From Spirochaetales bacterium Spiro_07 (lineage in GTDB: Bacteria > Spirochaetota > Spirochaetia > Treponematales > Treponemataceae): DNA of 64,000 nt. Under the pieces are notes generated by a model that saw only the letters and a program-made list of their open reading frames with translations, did no database searches and was not told the DNA's origin. The stretch spans positions 62,001 to 126,000 of the forward strand of contig LVBI01000027.1 of assembly GCA_001603145.1 (NCBI GenBank), read 5' to 3'. This document shows positions 1 to 8,900 of this stretch, piece after piece. Position numbers and translations under genes: made by a program. Position 1 is the first letter of the stretch. Every line of letters begins with the position of its first letter.

Positions 1-1146
1 GCTGCCGAAACCGGTGAGGCGCAGATAGCCTTCGCCCATTTTGCCAAAGCCGCTGCCCGGCGTTCCGACGACATTGCACTTTGCCAAAAGTTCGTCAAAG
101 AAAGACCAGCTCGTAAAGCCTTGCGGAATTTTCAGCCAAACATAAGGCGAATGTTCGCCACCGAAAGCCTTGAAGCCGGCAGCTTTTACGCCTTCAAAAA
201 TCAGCTTTGCATTTTCGCGGTAAAACGAAAGGTTCTGCTGAATCTGCTTTTGCCCTTCTGCTGAATAAACAGCTTCTGCTGCTTTTTGCGTGATGTACGA
301 AACGCCGTTGAACTTGGTGCTCTGACGGCGAAACCAAAGCTTGTTAAGCTCCGTGCCGTCAAAAACAAGCTTGTGCGGCACAACTGTGTAGCCGCAGCGC
401 ACGCCCGTAAAGCCGGCCGTCTTAGAGAATGAACGCAGCTCAATTGCGCAAGTCTTTGCACCGTCAATTTCGTAAATCGATTTTGGAATCGCTGGGTCTG
501 TAATAAATGCCTCGTAAGCCGAATCGTAAAGAATCAGGCTGTGATGTGCATTTGCGTAATCAACCCATTTTTTGAGATATTCCATTGAAGCCACCGCGCC
601 GGTCGGGTTGTTCGGAAAGCATAAGTAAATAATGTCAGGCGCTTTTGATGCGGCGGCCGGAACTTCTGGCAAAAAGCCTGTTTCTTCGGTGCAGTTCATC
701 AGCATGATTTTGTCTTTGCGTCCGTTCATGATGTTCGTGTCTATATAGACCGGATAAACCGGGTCGCAGATTGCAACAGTGTTGTCAGCCGCAAAAATAT
801 CGCCGATATTGCCGCAATCAGATTTTGCACCGTCAGAAAGGAAAATCTCGTCAAGCTGCAAATCAATTCCGCGGGCAAGATAATCATTTTCAAGAATCTT
901 CTGGCGCACAAAGTCATAGCCCTGCTCCGGCGGATAACCGCGGAAAGTCTTTTCGTCAGCCATTTCGTCAACAGCCTTATGCATTGCGTCAATCACGGCC
1001 GGGCAAAGCGGCTTGGTAACATCGCCAATCGAAAGCTTGATTACATCAGCTTCGGGGTGCGAAGCAATAAACTCGCGGGTCTTTTTATTTACTGTAGAAA
1101 AGAGGTAGCTTTCTTCCAAATCTAAAAAGTTCTTGTTGATTTTCAT
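1..1146 (-). CDS. dapL: LL-diaminopimelate aminotransferase (partial, C-terminus beyond window)
   Basis: This PLP-dependent class I/II aminotransferase converts tetrahydrodipicolinate and glutamate to LL-diaminopimelate in one step, feeding lysine and peptidoglycan synthesis. The translation starts MKINKNFLDLEESYLFSTVN and contains LSIGDVTKPL, FPNNPTGA and the PLP-lysine motif SFSKTAGFTGVR, all typical of DapL. About 382 residues are present before the window edge; the stop lies outside. The start is ATG at 1144-1146 with GGAGG about 8 nt upstream. It lies about 105 nt downstream of dapF on the same strand, with a palindromic repeat between them, and is probably cotranscribed. The DapL route is known in spirochaetes, chlamydiae and plants. 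Confidence 0.95.
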   Translation of the reverse strand, partial: MKINKNFLDLEESYLFSTVNKKTREFIASHPEADVIKLSIGDVTKPLCPAVIDAMHKAVDEMADEKTFRGYPPEQGYDFVRQKILENDYLARGIDLQLDEIFLSDGAKSDCGNIGDIFAADNTVAICDPVYPVYIDTNIMNGRKDKIMLMNCTEETGFLPEVPAAASKAPDIIYLCFPNNPTGAVASMEYLKKWVDYANAHHSLILYDSAYEAFITDPAIPKSIYEIDGAKTCAIELRSFSKTAGFTGVRCGYTVVPHKLVFDGTELNKLWFRRQSTKFNGVSYITQKAAEAVYSAEGQKQIQQNLSFYRENAKLIFEGVKAAGFKAFGGEHSPYVWLKIPQGFTSWSFFDELLAKCNVVGTPGSGFGKMGEGYLRLTGFGS

Positions 1147-1163
1147 GATTCCTCCAAATTAAC

Positions 1164-1243
1164 GTCATGCTGAACTTGTTAGCCTTCGGCGGCTTTCAGC
1201 TCAGCATCTCTGTTATAAGATCCCGAAACAAGTTCGGGATGAC
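1164..1243. repeat. palindromic repeat pair (long-variant unit plus inverted unit)
   Basis: Two copies of the dispersed repeat lie between dapF and dapL. Unit 1164-1209 is the long variant: GTCATGCTGAACTTGTTAG, an insert with CTTCGGCGGCTT, then CTCAGCATCT. Unit 1218-1243 is an inverted copy (AGATCCCGAAACAAG ... GGGATGAC). The long variant is identical to the copy at 17599-17644. Confidence 0.85.
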
Positions 1244-1250
1244 AGATGTT

Positions 1251-2144
1251 TTATATTTCAACTTCGCCGGTAAAGACTTTTTCTGCCGGGCCAGTCATGA
1301 ACACGCTGTCGTTTTCGTTGCCGCTCCACTCAATTTCAAGGTCGCCACCAAGCAAATGCACGGTGATTTTCTCGCCGGCATCAACCAAGCCGTTCAAGAT
1401 TGCGGCAACAACAGTGGCGCATGTGCCTGTGCCGCATGCCAAAGTCTCGCCTGTGCCGCGCTCCCACACGCGCATAAAGATTGTGCGGCGGTCTTGCACA
1501 TACGCAAATTCAGTGTTCGTACGCTCTGGGAAAAACGCATGATTCTCAAAAAGCGGGCCAATCTCGCAAACAGGAAAATCAGCAGGCTTTTTGTCTATGA
1601 ACACAACCGCGTGCGGGTTGCCCATCGAAACGCAGGTGATTTTGTAGTCTTTTCCGCCGATTGAAAGAGGGTGCTGAATTACATGGCCGGTCTCTGAGTA
1701 AAGTTGAAGAGACTGCACATTCACCGGAATCTTTTCAGCTTGCAAGATAGGCTTGCCCATATCGACGCGCGCGCAACAAATCTTGTCACCGGGGTTGCCG
1801 CTTGTAATTTGAATGTGCTTTACCGCGCCCATCGATTCAATGCTGAATTCGCGCCCTTTTGTGTAGCCTGCATCATAAACGTATTTTGCCACGCAGCGGA
1901 TGCCGTTGCCGCACATCTGGCTTCTGCTTCCGTCAGCGTTGTACATTTCCATTTCAAAATCAGCCGATTTTCCGCGCTTTATCAAAATAATGCCGTCGCC
2001 GCCAATGCCGAAATGCCTATCAGAAAGCTTGACCGCAAGCCCGCTTGTGTTCAGCGGCTTTCCGTCCGCTCCTTTCAGATTACCGCTGGTGCAGTCAATG
2101 TAGATGTAGTCATTGCCGCAGCCGTGCATTTTCGTAAAGTTCAT
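1251..2144 (-). CDS. dapF: diaminopimelate epimerase
   Basis: DapF interconverts LL- and meso-diaminopimelate, supplying the precursor for lysine and for peptidoglycan cross-links. The 297-residue protein has the N-terminal motif FTKMHGCGNDYIYID and both catalytic cysteine motifs: MCGNGIRC (Cys78) and LACGTGTCAT near residue 230. This fits the two-base racemase mechanism. Length is slightly above the usual 270-290. The start has AAGGAGG 6-7 nt upstream. It heads a dapF-dapL unit that completes the DapL route. The leader (2174-2237) carries an intrinsic terminator and an ANTAR-like hairpin, so expression is probably controlled by antitermination. Confidence 0.97.
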   Translation of the reverse strand: MNFTKMHGCGNDYIYIDCTSGNLKGADGKPLNTSGLAVKLSDRHFGIGGDGIILIKRGKSADFEMEMYNADGSRSQMCGNGIRCVAKYVYDAGYTKGREFSIESMGAVKHIQITSGNPGDKICCARVDMGKPILQAEKIPVNVQSLQLYSETGHVIQHPLSIGGKDYKITCVSMGNPHAVVFIDKKPADFPVCEIGPLFENHAFFPERTNTEFAYVQDRRTIFMRVWERGTGETLACGTGTCATVVAAILNGLVDAGEKITVHLLGGDLEIEWSGNENDSVFMTGPAEKVFTGEVEI

Positions 2145-2173
2145 ATAACCTCCTTGCGCTCAAGCCACAAGAC

Positions 2174-2237
2174 AAAAAAAGAGGCCGTAGACAGAATCTC
2201 AAAAAACTTGAGATTTTATCTACGACCTCTTTGCCGT
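2174..2237 (-). promoter_or_regulatory. dapF leader: ANTAR-like hexaloop hairpin overlapping an intrinsic terminator
   Basis: Read on the minus strand, a hairpin ACGGC-AAAGAG-GUCGU (2222-2237; one G-U pair) has a six-base loop with A at position 1 and G at position 4. The loop's AAAGAG also begins the 5' arm of a long terminator: AAAGAGGUCGUAGA pairs with UCUACGGCCUCUUU, followed by seven U (2174-2232). The two folds are mutually exclusive. The terminator ends about 30 nt before the dapF start. The layout matches the carA, pyrG and glnA leaders, although the sequence has diverged. ANTAR control is inferred from loop rule and layout. Confidence 0.65.
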
Positions 2238-2244
2238 TAGCTTG

Positions 2245-2273
2245 TTTTAACTTAATGCGGGCATATTTGTCAA
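2245..2273 (-). promoter_or_regulatory. sigma70-type promoter of dapF
   Basis: On the minus strand a perfect -35 TTGACA (2268-2273) is followed after 17 bp by TTAAAA (2245-2250), a weak -10. The expected transcription start falls at the 5' side of the leader hairpin. The -10 assignment is the uncertain part. Confidence 0.5.
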
Positions 2274-2346
2274 GCATTCAGCATAATTTCAACCGATTTA
2301 TGTGCTTTATTTCCCCAAAAAACCTAATAATATGGTATAATCCCTT

Positions 2347-2375
2347 TTGACAAAATGTATAATTAGGTTTATCAT
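2347..2375 (+). promoter_or_regulatory. sigma70-type promoter of the first chemoreceptor gene
   Basis: TTGACA (2347-2352), a 17-bp spacer and TATCAT (2370-2375) precede the chemoreceptor start by about 60 nt, giving a short 5' UTR with AAGGAG at 2427-2432. Confidence 0.55.
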
Positions 2376-2437
2376 GAAAAAGTAAAATCTCTAATACATC
2401 TAAAATGTCTAAGATTTTTCGCCTATAAGGAGTTTTC

Positions 2438-4546
2438 ATGCAGGACAAACAATCTTTCAGGGCATCCCTCACAATCAAGCTTTTGGTTATGGTTCTTGGC
2501 GTTCTTATCATTTCAACAATACTGCTCGGCGGAATGGCCTACAGAATTACCTCAAAAAGTATGACCCAAAGCGTCAACAATCAGCTCAGTTCTGTTTCAG
2601 CTGATATAGCAAACAGAATTGCTGCAATCAACGAAAAGCATTTTACAGCACTTCATTTCATTGCAGAACAGGAATTCATAAAATCCGAAGACATTTCTGT
2701 TGCAGACAAAAACTTTCAGCTTGCAAGCATTTCTACGTCGCTTGAAGACAATTACGGCAACATTGCATTTTACGACAAAGCCGGAAACACTACGCTGCCG
2801 GACGGCCGCGCCCTAAATTTTGCAGACCGTGAATACTTCAAAGAATCATTTGCCGGAAAAGATTATATTTCAGACCCGAAATTAAGCCCCGTATCTAATA
2901 CAATCTTGCAGCATTACGGCGTTCCAGTGCGCAACAAAAGCGGCAAAATCATCGGCTCTCTCGTAATGGTAGTCAACGGAAATTTGATTTACAACGAGAT
3001 TATCAAAATCGATTTGGGCGGCGGAATGCACCCTTCTGTAATCAATTACGCAACAAGCACTACAATTGCCAATGCAAACGAAGGCACAGACGAAAACGCA
3101 AATGGCTCTGACGGACAAGGACTTAGCGAAGAAGAAGGTCTTGGTCTTGTTCTAAAGCATGTGCTTGAAGGCAAGGAAGGCGTTGAAGCTTTTTACGACC
3201 CAAACATCCATGCGCATCTCATTTCAGCATATAAGATAGTTCCTAACACGACATGGACTGTTTTTGGAGTAGCACCTTATGCCTTGCATTTTTCAGCCCT
3301 TTCAAGTATGCAGAAGATGCTCACGGTGCTTATTCTTTGTTCAATCGCGCTGTCAACGGTGATAATCATAATACTGGTGGCAATTCTCATAAAACCGCTG
3401 AAAGCTGTCAAAGATTCCATTATGACAATTGCAAGCGGCAACGCTGACCTTACACAGAGAATTCCGGCTGCCACAAATGATGAAATCGGCGATGTGGTCA
3501 GAGGCTTCAACAGCTTTGTCGAAAAGCTGCAAGGAATCGTAACAAACCTTCAAGGCTCAAAACTGAGCTTGCAGACTGTCGACAAGCAGCTTCAAGAAAA
3601 CACACAAGACGCTTCTTCTGCCATAACACAGATTATTGCCAACATAGAAAGCGTCAACGGTCAGATTTTGAACCAAGCTGGCTCTGTAAACGAAACAGCA
3701 GGTGCTGTAAACGAAATTACGGCTACAATTGAATCGCTTGAAAAGATGATTGGCTTTCAGTCTTCTTGCGTTTCTCAAGCTTCTACAGCCGTTGAAGAAA
3801 TGATTGGCAACATCAATTCGGTCAACGTTTCTGTAGGCAAGATGATTGCTTCATTTAATCAGCTAACTGAAAATTCTGAATCTGGAACAAAGACACAGAG
3901 CAACGCAAATGAAAAAATCAAGCTTATTGAAGAGCAGTCAAAGATGCTGCAAGACGCTAACATTGCGATTGCAAACATTGCGGCACAGACAAACCTTCTT
4001 GCGATGAACGCGGCAATCGAAGCGGCACACGCTGGCGAAGCCGGAAAAGGTTTTGCCGTTGTTGCAGATGAAATCCGCAAGCTTTCTGAAACTTCTACGG
4101 CGCAATCAAAATCTATCGGCGCAGAGCTTCAGAAGATTCAGACAACAATTCAAGAAGTTGTTGCAGTTTCAAGCGAAACGAACACAGCTTTCTCTGCTAT
4201 TTCTCACAGCATTTCTGAAACAAGCGAGATTATCACGCAGATTAAAGACGCAATGGAAGAGCAGCAGCAAGGCTCTAAACAGATTATAGATGCGCTTCAT
4301 TCAATGAACAGCTCAACTTCAGAAGTAAAGAACGCGTCTGCTGAAATGACCGAAGGCAACAGGCAGATTCTTTCGGAAATGGAAAAACTTCAGAACGCGA
4401 CAGACGCAATCAAGGAAAGCATTACGGAAATGCAGATTGGTGCGCAGCGCATAAACCAGACCGGCGCAGCGCTTTCAATGATTTCGGGCAAAGTTGCTGA
4501 CAGCATTGAGGAAATCGGCTCTGAAATCGATTTGTTCAAAGTTTAG
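2438..4546 (+). CDS. methyl-accepting chemotaxis protein (Cache sensor)
   Basis: This transmembrane chemoreceptor of 702 residues senses a ligand outside the cytoplasmic membrane and controls CheA. It has a membrane segment at about residues 13-35, a periplasmic Cache-like region (about 36-285), a second membrane segment (about 290-315), a HAMP domain (about 316-370) and a long signalling coiled coil. The conserved tip reads [20 protein letters not shown], at about residues 515-535. No C-terminal CheR-docking pentapeptide is visible; the protein ends EIDLFKV. The start has AAGGAG 6 nt upstream. The ligand cannot be told from sequence. It is divergent from dapF and stands alone. Confidence 0.95.
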   Translation: MQDKQSFRASLTIKLLVMVLGVLIISTILLGGMAYRITSKSMTQSVNNQLSSVSADIANRIAAINEKHFTALHFIAEQEFIKSEDISVADKNFQLASISTSLEDNYGNIAFYDKAGNTTLPDGRALNFADREYFKESFAGKDYISDPKLSPVSNTILQHYGVPVRNKSGKIIGSLVMVVNGNLIYNEIIKIDLGGGMHPSVINYATSTTIANANEGTDENANGSDGQGLSEEEGLGLVLKHVLEGKEGVEAFYDPNIHAHLISAYKIVPNTTWTVFGVAPYALHFSALSSMQKMLTVLILCSIALSTVIIIILVAILIKPLKAVKDSIMTIASGNADLTQRIPAATNDEIGDVVRGFNSFVEKLQGIVTNLQGSKLSLQTVDKQLQENTQDASSAITQIIANIESVNGQILNQAGSVNETAGAVNEITATIESLEKMIGFQSSCVSQASTAVEEMIGNINSVNVSVGKMIASFNQLTENSESGTKTQSNANEKIKLIEEQSKMLQDANIAIANIAAQTNLLAMNAAIEAAHAGEAGKGFAVVADEIRKLSETSTAQSKSIGAELQKIQTTIQEVVAVSSETNTAFSAISHSISETSEIITQIKDAMEEQQQGSKQIIDALHSMNSSTSEVKNASAEMTEGNRQILSEMEKLQNATDAIKESITEMQIGAQRINQTGAALSMISGKVADSIEEIGSEIDLFKV

Positions 4547-4568
4547 GGCTTTTGCCGGAACAGGTTTG

Positions 4569-4611
4569 CAGCGTTTGCACGGCATGTCTTGACGACATTT
4601 TGCAAACGCTG
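4569..4611 (+). other. inverted repeat after the chemoreceptor gene, overlapping the carA promoter
   Basis: CAGCGTTTGCA (4569-4579) and TGCAAACGCTG (4601-4611) form a perfect 11-bp inverted repeat with a 21-nt loop. The loop holds the carA -35 box and the right arm fills most of the spacer. It could end the chemoreceptor transcript, but no T-run follows. It could instead be an operator. Confidence 0.5.
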
Positions 4612-4617
4612 TATAAC
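4589..4617 (+). promoter_or_regulatory. sigma70-type promoter of carAB
   Basis: TTGACG (4589-4594), a 17-bp spacer and TATAAC (4612-4617). The -10 ends 12 nt before the leader hairpin. The pyrG promoter (13 nt) and glnA promoter (12 nt) have the same arrangement, which supports all three. Confidence 0.7.
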
Positions 4618-4629
4618 TTTTGCAGAAAA

Positions 4630-4701
4630 GAACAAAGGCGTTCATTCAATTTGATGATTCGACGGGAATCGTGTCATCTGATTGAGTGAGCGCCTTTTTT
4701 T
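4630..4701 (+). promoter_or_regulatory. carAB leader: ANTAR-type hexaloop hairpin and intrinsic terminator
   Basis: The hairpin GAAC-AAAGGC-GUUC (4630-4643) has a hexaloop with A1 and G4. A terminator starts at that loop: AAAGGCGUUCAUUCAAU (4634-4650) pairs over 17 bp with AUUGAGUGAGCGCCUUU (4681-4697), with two G-U pairs and seven U. An inner hairpin GAUGAUUC-GACGG-GAA caps it. Forming the short hairpin blocks the terminator's 5' arm. Compared with the pyrG leader, two A-to-G changes in the 3' arm keep pairing as G-U, which supports an RNA function. Confidence 0.8.
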
Positions 4702-4726
4702 ATAAAGGAACCCATACAGGAAGTTC

Positions 4727-5929
4727 ATGATGAGCAAAGCATATCTGATTCTGGCAGACGGCACTGTTTTTGAAGGCACTTCAATCGGCAAAGAAGGCAC
4801 AACAATAGGCGAAACAGTCTTTACAACCGGCATTACAGGCTATCTTGAAACGCTGACAGACCCGAGCTACTACGGTCAGATTGTCACGCAGACTTTTCCG
4901 CTAATCGGAAACTACGGCGTGATTTCCGAAGATTTTGAAAGCAAAAAGCCGTGGGTGCGCGGCTACATTGTGCGCGAGCTTTGCGATGAGCCGTCGAACT
5001 TCAGATGCGGCGGCAAGCTTGATGATTTTCTGAAAAAGCACGGAATTGTCGGCATTGCCGGAATTGATACGCGCGCGCTCACAAAGAAGCTTCGCGAAGC
5101 CGGCGTTATGAACGGCATGATTGTAAGCGGCGATGAGGCCGATAAAATTGTACGTCATGCTGAACTTGTTTCAGCATCTATATTAGATGAAATCAAAAGC
5201 TATCAGATTGTTGATGCCGTAAAAAGCGTGCAAGGCGGCGCAGTAATAGATCATGCCGAAATGACCGGCAATGGCTCAGCTTATCATGTTGTGCTTTTCG
5301 ATTTCGGCGCAAAGGCAAATATTCAGCGTGAGCTTGAAAAGCGCGGCTGCAAAGTTACAGTCGTTCCGTATAACACAAAAGCCGAAGAAGTTGCCGCGCT
5401 CTCGCTCGACGGCATAATGCTGAGCAACGGCCCGGGCGACCCAGCTGAAAATGCCGGAGTAATCGAAGAAATCCGCAAGCTCTGTGAATGGAATAAAGAG
5501 ACCCTGAAACTAGTTCAGGGTGACAGCGCAAGTCATGCTGAACTTGTTTCAGCATCTCATGCTATCCCAATCTTCGGCATCTGCCTTGGGCATCAGATGC
5601 TTGCACTGGCACGCGGCGCAAAGACAAGCAAGCTCAAATACGGCCACAGAGGCGGCAACCACCCTGTAAAAGACCTTGAAACAGGGCGCGTCTATATCAC
5701 AAGCCAGAACCACGGCTACGCCGTTCAGATAGACGAAGGCTCGTTGCCGCCGTGCGCAAAATTGAGCTTTGTCAACTTGAACGACGGCACTTGCGAAGGC
5801 ATCACCTACACTGATATTCCGGCTTTCAGCGTGCAGTTTCACCCGGAAGCATGTGGCGGCCCGCACGACACAAACTTTTTGTTCGACAAATTCATGGCGA
5901 TGATGGAGGCTTCTCATGCCGCTAAATAA
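4727..5929 (+). CDS. carA: carbamoyl-phosphate synthase small subunit (glutaminase)
   Basis: CarA hydrolyses glutamine and passes ammonia to CarB for carbamoyl phosphate, used for pyrimidines and arginine. The 400-residue protein has the N-terminal small-subunit domain (about 1-140) and a class I glutamine amidotransferase domain with Cys286 in FGICLGHQ and the His372/Glu374 pair in QFHPE. It is longer than the usual 360-380 because palindromic repeats are inserted in frame at two places: residues 144-151 (HAELVSAS) and about 259-277 (LKLVQGDS, then HAELVSAS). Both fall outside catalytic motifs. An ATG at 4730 is an alternative start; AGGAAG precedes both. It overlaps carB by 14 nt. Confidence 0.97.
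   Translation: MMSKAYLILADGTVFEGTSIGKEGTTIGETVFTTGITGYLETLTDPSYYGQIVTQTFPLIGNYGVISEDFESKKPWVRGYIVRELCDEPSNFRCGGKLDDFLKKHGIVGIAGIDTRALTKKLREAGVMNGMIVSGDEADKIVRHAELVSASILDEIKSYQIVDAVKSVQGGAVIDHAEMTGNGSAYHVVLFDFGAKANIQRELEKRGCKVTVVPYNTKAEEVAALSLDGIMLSNGPGDPAENAGVIEEIRKLCEWNKETLKLVQGDSASHAELVSASHAIPIFGICLGHQMLALARGAKTSKLKYGHRGGNHPVKDLETGRVYITSQNHGYAVQIDEGSLPPCAKLSFVNLNDGTCEGITYTDIPAFSVQFHPEACGGPHDTNFLFDKFMAMMEASHAAK
5154..5179. repeat. palindromic repeat inserted in frame in carA (first site)
   Basis: One unit, GTCATGCTGAACTTG followed by TTTCAGCATCT, is read in frame as RHAELVSAS. It lies between the N-terminal domain and the amidotransferase domain. Confidence 0.85.
5499..5557. repeat. palindromic repeat pair inserted in frame in carA (second site)
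   Basis: Two units in opposite orientation (5499-5524 and 5532-5557) are separated by 7 nt. They are read as ETLKLVQGD and HAELVSAS, just before the catalytic-cysteine strand. Confidence 0.85.
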
Positions 5930-8900
5930 AGATATTCACAAAGTTTTAATAATCGGTTCAGGACCTATTATTATTGGGCAGGCGGCTGAATTTGATTACG
6001 CCGGAAATCAGGCATGCAAGGCTCTCAAGCAGCTTGGGCTTGAAGTGTGCCTTGTAAACTCAAACCCGGCGACGCTCATGACAGACCATGAAATGGCTGA
6101 CGAAATCTATATGGAACCGCTTACGCTCCGCACGCTTGAACGCATCATCGAAAAGGAAAAGCCTGACAGCCTGCTTTCTACACTCGGCGGCCAGACTGGC
6201 CTTACGTTGAGCATGGAGCTTGCAAAGTCGGGCTTTCTTGAAAACCACGGCGTAAAGCTTCTCGGTGCACGGCCGCTCACAATTGACAAGGCCGAAGACC
6301 GACAGATGTTCAAAGACACGATGGAATCAATCGGTGAGCCGTGCATTCCGTCTAAAGTTGTTACAGCTTATGAAGACGCCGTAGATTTTGTACACAACGA
6401 AATTGATTTTCCGGCAATTATCAGACCGGCGTTCACGCTTGGCGGCACTGGCGGCGGCATTGTGAACAATGACCGCGAACTTGATGAAATCGCCAACAAC
6501 GGGCTTAACCGCTCGCCTATTCACCAGATTCTTGTTGAAAAATGCATTTCAGGCTGGAAAGAAATAGAATTCGAGGTGATGCGCGATTCAAACGGCAACG
6601 TGATTACAGTCTGTTCAATGGAAAACTTCGACCCGGTAGGTGTGCACACAGGCGATTCAATCGTAATTGCACCGGCGGTAACGCTTGCCGACAAAGAATA
6701 TCAGATGCTGCGCTCTGCGGCGCTGAACATCATAAGCGCACTCGAAATTGAGGGTGGCTGCAACTGCCAGTTTGCGCTCAACCCAGAAACTTTTGAATAT
6801 GCCGTAATCGAAGTGAACCCGCGCGTTTCGCGCTCTTCGGCACTTGCTTCAAAGGCGACCGGCTACCCGATTGCAAAAGTTGCTGCGCTCATCGCCGTGG
6901 GTTTTACGCTTGACGAGATTCCGAACTTCGTCACCAAAAAGACTAAGGCTTGCTTTGAGCCGGTACTTGATTACGTCGTCGTAAAAATGCCGAAGTTTCC
7001 GTTTGAAAAATTCGTCTACGCCAGCCGCAAGCTCGGCACGCAGATGAAGGCCACCGGCGAAGTTATGGCGATCGGGCAAAATTTTGAAGAAGCCATACTG
7101 AAAGCGGTGCGCGGCGCAGAACTCGGTGTAAAAGACCTTAACCTGCCAGTCTTTGAAAAAGAGGGCGACACCAAAATCCGCGAACGCGTGGCGCAATGCA
7201 CAGACCAGCGTATTTTTGCGGTTTATCAGGCGTTGAAGCGCGGCATCATGAACGTTGATGAAATCCACGAGATTACCAAAATTGACGAATGGTTCTTGCA
7301 CAAGCTTGAAAATATCTGTGAAGCTGAACGCAAGACCATGAAACAAGTTCAGGGTGACAGTAGCAGTAAGCAGAGCGACGGCAACAACAAGAAGGACGGC
7401 AATAGCAGTCATGCTGAACTTGTTTCAGCATCTGCTAAGAACGAGTTTCATAATCCTGCTCGGAATGATGGCTCCGAGAAGATGCTCTACCCGCCGCGCT
7501 CTTTCAAGATGGTAGACACCTGCGCCGGCGAGTTTGACGCTGAAACGCCGTATTTCTATTCATGCACAGGCGGCGAAAACGAAGCGGCTGCATATCTTAA
7601 AGAACTTGCCGCAACAGGAAAGAACAGCTCGAAAGGGACTATCGTGGTTTTGGGTTCAGGCCCAATCAGAATCGGACAGGGAATAGAGTTTGACTACGCT
7701 TCGGTTCAATGTGTATGGGCTTTGAAAAAGCTCGGCTACGAAGTGGCGATTATCAACAACAACCCCGAAACTGTTTCAACAGACTTTGACACGGCGGACA
7801 GGCTTTATTTTGAGCCGCTCACTCCGGCTGACGTTATGAACGTGCTTGAAGTTGAAAAGCCGCTCGGCGTTGTCGTTGCTTTCGGCGGCCAGACCGCAAT
7901 CAAGCTGACAAAATTCCTCGACAAGCAGGGCATCAAGATTCTCGGCACTTCGGCAGATTCAATTGACCTTGCGGAAGACCGCGAGCGTTTTGAAAAGCTT
8001 TGCGACAAGCTCAACGTAAACCGTCCGAAAGGCATGACCGTGCAGACAGAAGTTGAGGCACTCGAAGCGGCTGCACGGCTCGGCTACCCTGTTCTTTTAA
8101 GGCCGAGCTATGTTCTTGGCGGTCAGAACATGATAATTGCACGCAACAGCGCGGACGTGAAAGAATACATGAAGATTATTCTTGCGCAGAAAATCGAAAA
8201 CCCGATTTTGATTGACAAATATATGGAAGGGCTTGAGCTTGAAATTGACTGCATCTGCGACGGCAAAGACGTGCTTATTCCGGGAATCATGCAGCATATT
8301 GAGCGCACCGGCATTCATTCGGGCGATTCAATCGCGGTTTATCCGCCGTTCAAGTTTACGCAAGAAATGACTGACGAAGTTGTGAAAAAGTCTATAGACA
8401 TGGCGCTCGCGCTCGGCACGCAGGGGCTTGTAAACATTCAGTGGCTTTTTTACAACGGTCAGCTCAACATAATTGAAGCGAATCCGCGTTCAAGCCGCAC
8501 TGTGCCTTATTTGAGCAAAGTCACCGGCGTGCCGATGGTAGAGCTTGCAACGCGCGCAATGCTCGGCGAAAAGGTGCGCGACATGGGCTTCGGCACAGGC
8601 TTATACAAGCCTAAAAACTATTTTGCGGTAAAAGTGCCTGTTTTTAGTTTTGAAAAGCTGATGGACGTGGACACGCACCTCGGCCCGGAGATGAAGTCTA
8701 CAGGCGAAGTGCTCGGCATCGCGCCGACACCAGAAGAAGCAATCTATAAAGGCATGTGCGCCGCCGGCTGGAACATGACCCGCCCTGAAACAAACAAAGA
8801 ACGCCAGAGCGCAGTTCTTTTCAGCGTGCGTGCAAGCGATCTGCCGGAACTGCCGGAACTTGCTAAAAAATACTACAATCTTGGCTTCAAGCTTTATGCT

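Noticed and set aside
1167-2240. Open frames on the plus strand opposite dapF
   Set aside because: They are antisense shadows of dapF: the minus-strand protein has complete epimerase motifs, while these frames show no recognisable domains or ribosome binding sites.
2145-2437. Lysine riboswitch before dapF
   Set aside because: The leader between promoter and gene is only about 120 nt and is filled by one terminator hairpin; the conserved lysine-aptamer core was not found.
6849-7412. 187-codon minus-strand frame inside carB
   Set aside because: carB is continuous and conserved here; the antisense frame is a by-product of codon bias.
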